Shown here piece after piece: positions 50,279 to 58,462 of a stretch of 64,000 nucleotides of DNA (the first letter of the stretch is position 1; each line of letters opens with the position of its first letter). The translations under genes were made by a program, and so were the position numbers. The notes under the pieces were generated by a model. It was not told where the DNA came from and ran no database searches. It saw only the letters and a list, made by a program, of their open reading frames with translations. Source of the DNA: an uncultured Ruminococcus sp. (GTDB taxonomy: Bacteria > Bacillota > Clostridia > Oscillospirales > Ruminococcaceae); NCBI GenBank assembly GCA_900539095.1, contig UQAR01000001.1, forward strand, positions 1 to 64,000. Direction: 5' to 3'.

Positions 50279-50593
50279 ATGAGATGTGAACAGTGCGAAA
50301 AAATACCTCTGGTAGAAATACACACTCCGCAGGAATATATGCTCTGCATAGGTTCTCTTGCAAGAATGCTGCTGGCAGGGGACGTTGAAATGACCTATCA
50401 AACATGCCCCCTTGATAAGATAATGGATAACGACAACAAGTGGTATGCTGAAAAGCTTTTCCACCAGTTCAGGTGTACAAAATGCGGCACTATCTATGGT
50501 ATGCTCTGCAACACCCACACAGGCGGACAGATAAAGATAAACGACAAGGTCTTTGACCCTGCCGACTATCCTGATAAAAAGGAAGATAAATAA
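50279..50593 (+). CDS. Unknown small CxxC protein between hisS and aspS
   Basis: The protein has 104 residues. It opens MRCEQCEKIP and has a second pair CTKCG near residues 66-70, so four cysteines could bind zinc. Between them lies a mixed segment with LCIGSLARMLLAGDVEMTY. The C-terminus is acidic and lysine-rich. I do not recognise the family. It begins four bases after hisS and overlaps the next gene (TAATG), so it belongs to the T-box operon. Confidence 0.75.
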   Translation: MRCEQCEKIPLVEIHTPQEYMLCIGSLARMLLAGDVEMTYQTCPLDKIMDNDNKWYAEKLFHQFRCTKCGTIYGMLCNTHTGGQIKINDKVFDPADYPDKKEDK

Positions 50594-51111
50594 TGCTTGC
50601 AATAAGACCCATGACCTATGAGGTGGAGACCTCACTTTCGCCGAAAAGAGTTCTGAGAAAGCTTGACGGCGACCTTATCGAGCATAGACCCACCATAAAC
50701 ATTCTCTCCCAAAGCAAGTTCATGAAGAACCACCGTGACGATACCATTTTTTATGGCTACCGCACAGACGCCGAAAGCTTTCAGATCTTCCACCATACCG
50801 CCAAAAAGCGTGACGGCGGCTCAACAGGCTTTTACGGCAAAGTGGAAAAGACCCCTAACGGCTCAAGGATATACGGCAAGTTCAGAAAGCCTATCTATGC
50901 CTATGTTGTGGGCGTCATATGGACAGTACTGGTGCTTTTCCTCACCCTTATGCTTGTGGCACTGGAAGAGAAAACAGGTGCAGCCTGCTTTGCCGCAATA
51001 TGGCTCGTGGGATTGTTCCTGATGTTCTGGGACAACAAGAAAAAGTTCGTCAGAGCCTATCTTGACAGCTTTCCGCCGGCCGTGAGCAAAACAGACGAAA
51101 GCGATGAATAA
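50593..51111 (+). CDS. Unknown membrane protein between hisS and aspS
   Basis: The protein has 172 residues. Residues 1-98 are a soluble, beta-rich region (TYEVETSLSPKRVLRKLDGD, RIYGKFRKPIYA) and two hydrophobic helices lie at about 102-123 and 128-147, with a charged tail. I do not recognise the family; the layout is like small proteins with a sensing domain at the membrane. It overlaps the CxxC gene by one base and precedes aspS by 41 bases. Confidence 0.72.
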   Translation: MLAIRPMTYEVETSLSPKRVLRKLDGDLIEHRPTINILSQSKFMKNHRDDTIFYGYRTDAESFQIFHHTAKKRDGGSTGFYGKVEKTPNGSRIYGKFRKPIYAYVVGVIWTVLVLFLTLMLVALEEKTGAACFAAIWLVGLFLMFWDNKKKFVRAYLDSFPPAVSKTDESDE

Positions 51112-51152
51112 TTATTATCCATATAAACATAAAGAAAAGGAAGTAATGTAAA

Positions 51153-52931
51153 ATGAAACTTGATACCATGAAAGGCCTCCGCAGAACGCATTACTGCGGC
51201 GAAGTGCCTGAAACCGAGCAGGAAGTCGTTGTATGCGGCTTTGCCGACAGAGTAAGAGATATGGGCAACCTTATCTTCATCAACCTCCGTGACAGAACAG
51301 GACTTGTCCAGCTTGCATTCAATGACGAAACTGACAGAGCCGTTTTTGAAAAGGCTCAGCTTGTAAAAAGCGAGTATGTCCTCATGGCAAAGGGCGTTGT
51401 ACGTCCTCGTGAGAGCGTGAACGAAAAACTTAAAACAGGTAAGATAGAAGTTGCCGTAACAGACCTGAGAATACTCTCAAAGGCTGAAACGACGCCTTTT
51501 GAGGTAACAAACTCAGATAAGGTGAACGATGAGCTTAAACTCAAATACCGCTACCTTGACCTGAGAAATCCAAAGCTCCAGAAGAATATCATCACCCGTC
51601 ATAAGATAGCTCAGATAACAAGAGAATATTTCTATGACAACGGTTTCCTTGAAATAGAAACACCTATGATGATGAAGTCTACCCCTGAGGGAGCAAGAGA
51701 TTACCTCGTTCCTTCAAGAGTTCACGCAGGCAAGTTCTATGCACTTCCACAGTCACCACAGATATACAAGCAGCTGCTTATGATATCAGGCTACGACAGA
51801 TATATCCAGCTTGCGAGATGTTTCCGTGACGAGGACCTGAGAGCCGACAGACAGCCTGAGTTCACACAGATAGACCTTGAGATGTCCTTTGTAGATCAGG
51901 AGGATATCCAGGCTTGTATCGAGGGCTACATCGAAAAGCTTTTCAAAGAGATCCTCGGCGTAGAGGTAACGCTCCCACTGCCAAGACTGACCTTTGCAGA
52001 CGCCATGAGCCGTTACGGTTCAGACAAGCCTGATACACGTTTCGGCATGGAAATTCAGGATATCACAGATACCGTCAAGGATATCGACTTTGTGGTATTC
52101 AAATCAGCTATCGAGGCAGGCGGCTCAGTTCGTGCAATAAACGTAAAGGGCGGAGCAGCCACATATACAAGAAAAGAGATCGACAAGCTCGTTGACCACG
52201 CAAAGGGAATAGGAGCAAAGGGTCTTGCATATATCCGCTGGGCAGACGAGCCAAACTGCTCGTTCAAGAAGTTCCTTGGCGAAAGTGACCTTGAAAAGAT
52301 AAACGCAGCCGTTGGAGCAGAAAAGGGCGACCTCGTTCTTATCTGTGCCGACAAGAACAAGGTAGTTCTTCCAACTCTCGGAGCACTCAGACTTATCTGC
52401 GGAAAGCGTCTTGGCGTTATCCCGGAGGGCAAGTTCAACTTTGTATGGATAACAGAAATGCCATTCTTTGAGTATGATGACGAGAACGACACATGGGTAG
52501 CAGCACACCACCCATTCACAATGCCAATGGAAGAGTGCCTTGACTATCTTGACACAGACCCTGCAAACGTCCGTGCAAAGGCGTGGGATCTTGTCCTCAA
52601 CGGCACAGAGCTTTCATCAGGTTCAATGAGAATAACAGACTTTGAACTTCAGCAGAAGATGTTTGAGGCACTTGGCATGACCGATGAAGAGATAGAGGCG
52701 AAATTCGGATTTCTTGTTGACGCCTACCGTTATGCAGCACCGCCGCACGGAGGCATGGGCATAGGACTTGACAGACTTTCCATGATAATCTGCAATGCAG
52801 ACAGTCTGAGAGATGTAATAGCCTTCCCAAAGGTACAGAACGCCAGCGAGCTTATGAGTGCTTGTCCGTCCACAGTAGATGCAAAGCAGCTTGAAGAACT
52901 GCACATCAAGACCACAGAAATAGAAGAATAA
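51153..52931 (+). CDS. aspS: Aspartyl-tRNA synthetase
   Basis: The protein has 592 residues, the long bacterial type. The N-terminal OB domain binds the anticodon (1-105), class II motif 2 is YIQLARCFRDEDLRADRQPEFTQID (split, about 212-236), the GAD insertion lies at about 300-410, and motif 3 is PPHGGMGIGLDRLSM (about 528-542). Whether it is discriminating or also charges tRNA-Asn cannot be told from this window. It is the last gene of the operon; a terminator follows. Confidence 0.97.
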   Translation: MKLDTMKGLRRTHYCGEVPETEQEVVVCGFADRVRDMGNLIFINLRDRTGLVQLAFNDETDRAVFEKAQLVKSEYVLMAKGVVRPRESVNEKLKTGKIEVAVTDLRILSKAETTPFEVTNSDKVNDELKLKYRYLDLRNPKLQKNIITRHKIAQITREYFYDNGFLEIETPMMMKSTPEGARDYLVPSRVHAGKFYALPQSPQIYKQLLMISGYDRYIQLARCFRDEDLRADRQPEFTQIDLEMSFVDQEDIQACIEGYIEKLFKEILGVEVTLPLPRLTFADAMSRYGSDKPDTRFGMEIQDITDTVKDIDFVVFKSAIEAGGSVRAINVKGGAATYTRKEIDKLVDHAKGIGAKGLAYIRWADEPNCSFKKFLGESDLEKINAAVGAEKGDLVLICADKNKVVLPTLGALRLICGKRLGVIPEGKFNFVWITEMPFFEYDDENDTWVAAHHPFTMPMEECLDYLDTDPANVRAKAWDLVLNGTELSSGSMRITDFELQQKMFEALGMTDEEIEAKFGFLVDAYRYAAPPHGGMGIGLDRLSMIICNADSLRDVIAFPKVQNASELMSACPSTVDAKQLEELHIKTTEIEE

Positions 52932-52944
52932 TCCCTAAAGAGTG

Positions 52945-52981
52945 AAACAGGGCAGCATTATATATGCTGTCCTGTTTTTGT
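52945..52981 (+). terminator. Terminator after aspS
   Basis: AAACAGGGCAGCA and TGCTGTCCTGTTT pair with one wobble and lead into TTTTTG. Confidence 0.92.
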
Positions 52982-53017
52982 TTTATTGCACAAATCCTAA
53001 TGACCGCACAATGTATA

Positions 53018-53045
53018 TGTAGGGGCGAACGGTGTTCGCCCGTCG
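53018..53045. repeat. Dispersed palindrome, copy 10
   Basis: ATGTAGGGGCGAAC and GTTCGCCCGTC surround GGT. Confidence 0.8.
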
Positions 53046-53092
53046 AAGTAACAAGCCACGATGACAACATTGTCCGATAATCGCAAAAGCTC

Positions 53093-53216
53093 TCCCCTAC
53101 ATCTTATTCGGGCAACTTCTTCCGCCGCAAAATCGCTACGCTCGGTGCTGACTTTTACTTTGTGCTTGTTCTTTACTCTGGTCGGCTTTGCCCATACTCC
53201 TCACTTATACTCCTCC
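53093..53216. repeat. Long degenerate repeat, copy B
   Basis: It is similar over about 120 bases to 38281-38408, sharing GCCGCAAAATCGCTACGCTC, GGTGCTGACTT and ACTCTGGTC. Both start at CCCCTACA and end in CTCAC-rich sequence, so the short palindrome may be one end of a larger element. Confidence 0.7.
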
Positions 53217-53220
53217 TCAT

Positions 53221-53264
53221 AAAAACTTGAAACCCGCAGCCGAATTTCTCCGACCACGGGTTCC
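53221..53264 (-). terminator. Terminator after the amt-PII gene
   Basis: GGAACCCG and CGGGTTTC form an interrupted stem with TCGGA/TCGGC inside, followed by TTTTT on the minus strand. Confidence 0.7.
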
Positions 53265-53331
53265 AAGCTATAATTTATAAGTGGGATGGGGGCAATTTCT
53301 TATAGGGTCATTACCCTTTCATCTTTTACGC

Positions 53332-55104
53332 TTAATCGTCCTGAAGTGCGTCATATCCCTCTTCGTTCGTTCTGATCTTTACTACGTTCTCAATGTTGTA
53401 TACAAAGATCTTTCCGTCGCCGATATGACCAGTGTAAAGTGCACTCTTCGCAGCGTCGATAACTGCTCTTGTAGGTACTTTACAAATTACTACTTCTACC
53501 TTTACCTTAGGCAGCAGATTTGCCTCAACAACTGCACCACGGTAGTATTCAGGCTGACCTTTCTGCATTCCGCAGCCAAGTACGTTCGTTACCGTTACAC
53601 CTGTTACATCAATGTCCTCAAGTGCTGAGATAAGATCGTTCAACTTCTGCTGCTTGCATATGATAGCCACCTTTGTGATCTTTGGTGTGCCGTCCTTGTT
53701 AGGTGTGTCTGTTGCATAAGATTCTACCTTGATAGCCTTCTCTACAGGAACAACAGGTTCTGTTGTCTTGTCTACCTTTACAACGCTCTTTGCGTCGTCC
53801 TTTGTGTAGCTGAGCGTTGCCTGTGACATTGCTGGTGCAAAGTCTGCGTATGATGATACAAGACCATGTTCTGTGATATCAAGACCAAGTATCTCTTCCT
53901 GCTCAGATGCTCTAAGACCGATAGTGTGCTTGAGTATCTGGAACACGATTATCATTGTTACTGCAACCCATGCGATTACTGATACCATACCAAGGAGCTG
54001 TACGCCAAGGAGATGTGCTCCGCCGCCTGTGAAAAGTCCCTTTTCGCCGCAAGTACCGTCAGAGAACAGACCTACTGCGATAGTGCCCCACATACCGTTG
54101 AGCATATGAACTCCGCAAGCACCAACCGGGTCATCTATCTTGAGTACCTGATCGATAAATTCTACGCCTACAACTACGAGGATACCTGCAACGATACCGA
54201 TTATAGCTGCTGATGTAGGTGAAACAGTGTCGCAAGGAGCTGTGATAGCTACAAGACCTGCAAGTGATGCGTTAAGTGTCATTGAAACATCAGGTTTCTT
54301 ATACTTTATCCATGTGAATATCATTGTTGTGATAGTTGCAACAGCTGCTGCAAGGTTTGTTGTTACGAAGACTTTACCTGCAAGCGGGATAGCGTCGCCT
54401 TCCATAGAAACTGTTGAAGCACCGTTGAAACCGAACCAGCAGAACCAAAGGATAAAGCAGCCAAGTGCACCAAGTGTAAGCGAATGACCTGGGATAGCCT
54501 TTGCCTTGCCGTTCTTGTCATACTTGCCGATACGAGGACCAAGGATAGCTGCACCAACAAATGCTGCAACACCGCCTGCCATATGTACACAAGTTGAACC
54601 GGCGAAATCATGGAAACCAAGGTCTGCGAGCCAGCCGCCGCCCCAGATCCAGTGAGCCTCGATAGGATATACCAAAAGGCTTATAACTGCTGAATAGATA
54701 CAATAAGAAATGAACTTTGTTCTTTCTGCCATAGCTCCCGAAACGATAGTTGCTGCTGTTGCACAGAACACTGTCTGGAAGATAAGGAATGCAAAGAAAG
54801 GCACTCCGTCTGGAGCAGCTGAGGCATAAGTTGAATCTGCGATGCCCTTATAAGCTCCGATAAACTTTCCGTCGCCGAACATTATACCGAAACCGAAAAG
54901 CCAAAACAGCGGCGTTCCGATACAAAAGTCCATTAAGTTCTTCATGATGATGTTACCTGCGTTTTTCGCACGGGTAAATCCTGTTTCCACCATTGCAAAG
55001 CCTGCCTGCATAAAGAATACAAGTGCAGCTCCCAACAGCACCCAAATAGTATTGACGGCACTGAAATCAGATTTTGCAGCCAATACCGATACTGTATCGA
55101 TCAT
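53332..55104 (-). CDS. Ammonium transporter with fused C-terminal PII domain
   Basis: The protein has 590 residues. Residues 15-410 form the eleven-helix Amt channel: FFMQAGFAMVETGFTRAKNAGN (split), DFAGSTCVHMAGGVAAFVGA with the pore histidine, and GVHMLNGMWGTIAVGLF with the second histidine. A polar linker (about 415-475) leads to a PII domain (about 478-590): KITKVAIICKQQKLNDLISAL, a T-loop with YYRGA, and KVKVEVVICKVP. Normally PII (GlnK) is a separate trimer that plugs AmtB. It is downstream of glnN behind its own terminator leader. Confidence 0.93.
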   Translation of the reverse strand: MIDTVSVLAAKSDFSAVNTIWVLLGAALVFFMQAGFAMVETGFTRAKNAGNIIMKNLMDFCIGTPLFWLFGFGIMFGDGKFIGAYKGIADSTYASAAPDGVPFFAFLIFQTVFCATAATIVSGAMAERTKFISYCIYSAVISLLVYPIEAHWIWGGGWLADLGFHDFAGSTCVHMAGGVAAFVGAAILGPRIGKYDKNGKAKAIPGHSLTLGALGCFILWFCWFGFNGASTVSMEGDAIPLAGKVFVTTNLAAAVATITTMIFTWIKYKKPDVSMTLNASLAGLVAITAPCDTVSPTSAAIIGIVAGILVVVGVEFIDQVLKIDDPVGACGVHMLNGMWGTIAVGLFSDGTCGEKGLFTGGGAHLLGVQLLGMVSVIAWVAVTMIIVFQILKHTIGLRASEQEEILGLDITEHGLVSSYADFAPAMSQATLSYTKDDAKSVVKVDKTTEPVVPVEKAIKVESYATDTPNKDGTPKITKVAIICKQQKLNDLISALEDIDVTGVTVTNVLGCGMQKGQPEYYRGAVVEANLLPKVKVEVVICKVPTRAVIDAAKSALYTGHIGDGKIFVYNIENVVKIRTNEEGYDALQDD

Positions 55105-55126
55105 ATTTCTTCCTCCTTAAAAATAC

Positions 55127-55176
55127 AAAAAAGTGTATGACAGCCAGAGCCTTTCAGCTTGGCTTATCATACACTT
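55127..55176 (-). terminator. Attenuator terminator before amt-PII
   Basis: AAGTGTATGA and TCATACACTT form a perfect 10-base stem with AGCCA/TGGCT inside and TTTTTT following on the minus strand, 22 bases before the amt start. It must be read through for amt expression. Confidence 0.85.
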
Positions 55177-55186
55177 CATTGTGCAT
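55169..55186 (-). promoter_or_regulatory. Competing hexaloop hairpin in the amt leader
   Basis: On the minus strand ATGCAC and GTGTAT enclose the loop AATGAA (A at position 1, G at position 4). Its 3' arm is part of the terminator 5' arm, so the two structures exclude each other. Confidence 0.5.
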
Positions 55187-55281
55187 TCTGAATATTTGTA
55201 AGTATGTAGTGGGTCTAAGTGGTAGATATATTAGTAGGAATGATAGAAAATAATTGCTGTATCAAAAATTAGATCTGTCGA

Positions 55282-57363
55282 TTATTTAACATAGAACAGC
55301 AGGTCGCTGTATGTTGGATATGGCCAGTACTCCTTGCCTACGAGAGTTTCGATCTTATCAGCAGGAACTCTGAGAGCACCCATATCTGCGAAGATAACAT
55401 CGTGGAAGTAGTTTGCCATTTCCTCTGTATCCTCGATCTGATGAACCTTCTGTACGTCAGCCTCAAGAGTACCAAGAGCCTTGTACATCTCAGTTGTAAG
55501 AGCGGAAACTTCCTTAACTGTTTCTGTTTCAAACACAGCCTCAGCACCGCAGCTCTTTGCAAGCTCAGCTGTCTTAGCAAGATCCTTTACATACTTTGCA
55601 GCTGCCGGAAGTATCTCCTTCTTAGCCATATCGATCATTGTAAGAGCCTCGATATTGAGTGTCTTGCAATATTCATCAAGAAGTATCTCAACTCTTGACT
55701 GAAGTTCTGTTTCTGTATAAACGCCGTACTTTGAGAATACGTCGATATTCTTCTGTGCAAGGAATGCAGGAACGGCAGCTGGGGTTGACTTCAGGTTAAG
55801 AAGTCCTCTCTTTTCAGCCTCAACAGGCCACTCGTCTGAATAACCGTTGCCGTTGAAGATGATGTTCTGGTTTTCCTTGATAGTTCTCTTGATAAGATCG
55901 TCGAGAGCGTCCTGGAAGTTGTCAGCCTTTTCAAGCTCGTCAGCGAACTGGTCGAGAACGTCTGCTACGATAGTATTAAGAACTGTGTTAGGACCTGCAA
56001 CTGAAAGCTTTGAACCAGGCATTCTGAACTCGAACTTGTTTCCTGTGAATGCGAATGGTGAAGTTCTGTTACGGTCTGTTGTATCCTTAGGGAAGTGTGG
56101 CAGAACGTCAACGCCGATCTCCATTTCAACTCTCTTGTCCTCATACTTAACGCCGTTTACGATAGAATCGAGAACTCCTGTAAGCTCGTCGCCAAGGAAG
56201 ATAGAGATGATCGCAGGAGGTGCCTCGTTAGCACCAAGTCTGTGGTCGTTGCCTGCTGATGCAACTGATGCTCTCAAAACGTCCTGATAATCATTTACAG
56301 CCTTGATAACAGCTGTGAGGAACAGGAGGAACTGAGCGTTCTCGGCAGGTGTCTTACCAGGGTCGAGAAGGTTTACGCCTGTGTTTGTTGAGATAGACCA
56401 GTTGTTGTGCTTACCTGAACCGTTGATACCTGCAAATGGTTTTTCATGGAGCAGGCACTTGAAACCGTGCTTTCTTGCTGTTCTCTTCATGATCTCCATT
56501 GTGAGCTGGTTATGGTCGGTAGCGATATTTGTTGTACCGTAGATAGGAGCAAGCTCATGCTGAGCAGGTGCAACCTCGTTATGCTTTGTCTTAGCGTAGA
56601 TACCAAGTTTCCAGAGCTGCTCGTCAAGGTCTTTCATATAAGCCTGAACTCTTGTCTTGATAGTTCCGAAGTAGTGATCCTCAAGTTCCTGACCCTTTGG
56701 AGCAGGTGCACCGTAAAGTGTTCTGCCTGCGAGGATAAGGTCCTCTCTCTTTGAATACATCTCTCTGTCAACGAGGAAGTATTCCTGCTCAGGACCAACG
56801 TTTGATGTAACTCTTGTTGCGTCTGAGCCGAACATTTTCAAAATTCTCAGTGCTGATTTATTGATAGCCTCCATTGAACGGAGAAGTGGTGTTTTCTTAT
56901 CCAGTGCCTCGCCGTTATATGAGCAGAAAGCTGTTGGGATACAGAGAGCTTTTTCCTTGATGAAAGCATATGAAGTAGGGTCCCATGCTGTATAACCTCT
57001 TGCCTCAAATGTTGCTCTCAGTCCGCCTGAAGGGAAGGAAGATGCGTCAGGCTCGCCCTTGACAAGCTCCTTACCTGAAAATTCCATGATAACGTGACCG
57101 TCCTCAGTTGGTGAGATAAAGCTGTCGAGCTTTTCAGCTGTAAGACCTGTCATTGGCTGGAACCAGTGAGTATAATGTGTGCAGCCCTTTTCAACTGCCC
57201 AGTCCTTCATTGCGTTAGCAACGATGTTTGCTACCTCGATATCCAGTGGGTCACCGTTATCGATAGTCTTTTTCAGAGCCTTGTAGGTAGCCTTTGGAAG
57301 TCTTTCCTTCATCACTGATTCGTTGAATACGTCTGAGCCGAAATATTCAGGAACGTTTGCCAT
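55282..57363 (-). CDS. glnN: Glutamine synthetase type III
   Basis: The protein has 693 residues, typical of GSIII and far longer than GlnA. The GSIII signature MEFSGKELVKGEPDASSFPSGG (split, about 92-114) and GPEQEYFLVDREMY are visible, along with the glutamate/ATP binding block AGINGSGKHNNWSIST (about 313). It makes glutamine from glutamate, ammonium and ATP. It is expressed behind a promoter and terminator leader, and the amt-PII gene follows, forming an ammonium capture unit. Confidence 0.97.
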   Translation of the reverse strand: MANVPEYFGSDVFNESVMKERLPKATYKALKKTIDNGDPLDIEVANIVANAMKDWAVEKGCTHYTHWFQPMTGLTAEKLDSFISPTEDGHVIMEFSGKELVKGEPDASSFPSGGLRATFEARGYTAWDPTSYAFIKEKALCIPTAFCSYNGEALDKKTPLLRSMEAINKSALRILKMFGSDATRVTSNVGPEQEYFLVDREMYSKREDLILAGRTLYGAPAPKGQELEDHYFGTIKTRVQAYMKDLDEQLWKLGIYAKTKHNEVAPAQHELAPIYGTTNIATDHNQLTMEIMKRTARKHGFKCLLHEKPFAGINGSGKHNNWSISTNTGVNLLDPGKTPAENAQFLLFLTAVIKAVNDYQDVLRASVASAGNDHRLGANEAPPAIISIFLGDELTGVLDSIVNGVKYEDKRVEMEIGVDVLPHFPKDTTDRNRTSPFAFTGNKFEFRMPGSKLSVAGPNTVLNTIVADVLDQFADELEKADNFQDALDDLIKRTIKENQNIIFNGNGYSDEWPVEAEKRGLLNLKSTPAAVPAFLAQKNIDVFSKYGVYTETELQSRVEILLDEYCKTLNIEALTMIDMAKKEILPAAAKYVKDLAKTAELAKSCGAEAVFETETVKEVSALTTEMYKALGTLEADVQKVHQIEDTEEMANYFHDVIFADMGALRVPADKIETLVGKEYWPYPTYSDLLFYVK

Positions 57364-57400
57364 ATTAAATTCCTCCTATTATAAATTATAGTTTTCAAAT

Positions 57401-57438
57401 AAAAAAAGACACTGCGAACCTAAGTGGTTCACAGCGCC
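57401..57438 (-). terminator. Attenuator terminator before glnN
   Basis: GGCGCTGTGAACC and GGTTCGCAGTGTC pair along 13 bases (with G-U wobbles) around ACTTA and are followed by seven T residues, 38 bases before glnN. Confidence 0.88.
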
Positions 57439-57446
57439 TTTGCTGT
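57431..57446 (-). promoter_or_regulatory. Competing hexaloop hairpin in the glnN leader
   Basis: On the minus strand ACAGC and GCTGT enclose AAAGGC (A at position 1, G at position 4). It overlaps the terminator 5' arm in the same way as in the amt leader. Confidence 0.5.
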
Positions 57447-57457
57447 TTACAGTTATG

Positions 57458-57486
57458 AGTATAAACCTTTTGCTCCGATTTGTCAA
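57458..57486 (-). promoter_or_regulatory. Promoter for glnN
   Basis: On the minus strand TTGACA (57486-57481) and TATACT (57463-57458) are 17 bases apart. The transcript would start just before the hexaloop hairpin. Confidence 0.82.
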
Positions 57487-57611
57487 GGCTTTTTTTGATT
57501 TTTATAGACTTTTACAAATGAACACGAAAATATTTGTTGAAACTTGTGTGATTATACATGATATCAACAAACTGCACATATTTCCGTAAATATTTACATT
57601 ATAACGCACAT

Positions 57612-58217
57612 TCAGATATCTATATAATGATCCTTATCGGGTCTGTCTTTATATTCTTTTTTCATAAGTTTCTTTACCTTTTTGAGTTTTGAGCCTGCGG
57701 TAAAGCAGCCGAAAATATTCGTCACGCCTGAAACGAGCAATGCGACGCCCAAAACTATCATTGCAGCCTCGCCCAAAATAATAGGGTCAAAGAGTAGGAG
57801 TATTCCCACCAAGGTGGTGACGGCGGCAGAAATGCAGCTGACGTTCCAGCTTTCCACGCCTGCACGTCTGAGGTTAAGCGAATCCTGAATATTGACTATG
57901 CCGCTTATGAGCATATAAAGTCCGCAGACAATGGCGATGACTTTCGGGATAAAGTCAGGTCTTATGATAATAAAAATGCCTATGGCTGCAAGCAAGATAC
58001 CTCTTATAAGGCTAGAGGAATAATATGCAGGGTCATCTCTGCCCATGACAAAATATCTTATAAGCTCCACTGCACCGAATGCGGCGAAAAGTCCGCCGAT
58101 AACATAGCCTATGGCGTCTGTAAAGAAATTCGGGTCTATTATCAGTGCTATGCCGAGCACAACGCAGAATATAGACAATATCCAATAGCTCCTGAATACT
58201 TTTTTGATATATTCCAT
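57612..58217 (-). CDS. DUF308/HdeD family membrane protein
   Basis: The protein has 201 residues with six hydrophobic helices in three pairs between 12 and 170; the repeated pattern GIFIIIRPDFI, GILLLFDPIIL and GIALIIDPNFF is typical of DUF308/HdeD. The tail is basic. HdeD relatives are linked to acid resistance in E. coli, but the role in Firmicutes is not established. It stands alone between glnN and the ATPase operon. GAAAGGAAAG precedes ATG. Confidence 0.85.
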   Translation of the reverse strand: MEYIKKVFRSYWILSIFCVVLGIALIIDPNFFTDAIGYVIGGLFAAFGAVELIRYFVMGRDDPAYYSSSLIRGILLAAIGIFIIIRPDFIPKVIAIVCGLYMLISGIVNIQDSLNLRRAGVESWNVSCISAAVTTLVGILLLFDPIILGEAAMIVLGVALLVSGVTNIFGCFTAGSKLKKVKKLMKKEYKDRPDKDHYIDI

Positions 58218-58345
58218 TTTTATCTTTCCTTTCCTGTTTTATAATGCTGAAAATTGGCAGCTTGGTACAATAAATGCGTTTTGTCAACACAAAAATTATC
58301 CTAGCGGTACAAAAGTGTCGCATTAATAAAATTATGGCGTGAAGT

Positions 58346-58373
58346 GCCAGTCACGGCGAGTGGCCGCCCCCAC
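58346..58373. repeat. Dispersed palindrome, copy 11 (TCACGGCGAGTG type)
   Basis: GCCAGTCACGGCGAGTGGC pairs around CGGCG; GCCCCCAC follows. With its left flank (58303-58330, ACAAAAGTGTCGCATTAA) it matches the copy at 59.2 kb. Confidence 0.7.
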
Positions 58374-58398
58374 AATAAACAAAACAACGTTGAAAAGC

Positions 58399-58424
58399 GG
58401 GCTGTCGAGGGCACCAGCCCCTAC
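58399..58424. repeat. Dispersed palindrome, copy 12 (GGGCTG arms)
   Basis: GGGCTGTCGAGGGCACCAGC is followed by CCCTAC; the arms are GGGCTG/CAGCCC as in copy 7. Confidence 0.75.
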
Positions 58425-58462
58425 AATAACATTGCAGAAATTACGCCACGCCATTACAAATA

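Larger units (their letters stand above)
52982..53331. other. 350-base region with palindrome and long repeat copy B
   Basis: No gene is supported. It holds palindrome copy 10 (53018-53045), the decayed repeat 53093-53216 and the terminator for the amt gene. Confidence 0.7.

Noticed and set aside
55105..55281. Glutamine riboswitch before the amt gene
   Set aside because: I could not find the conserved glutamine-riboswitch core; a terminator with a competing hexaloop hairpin explains the leader better.
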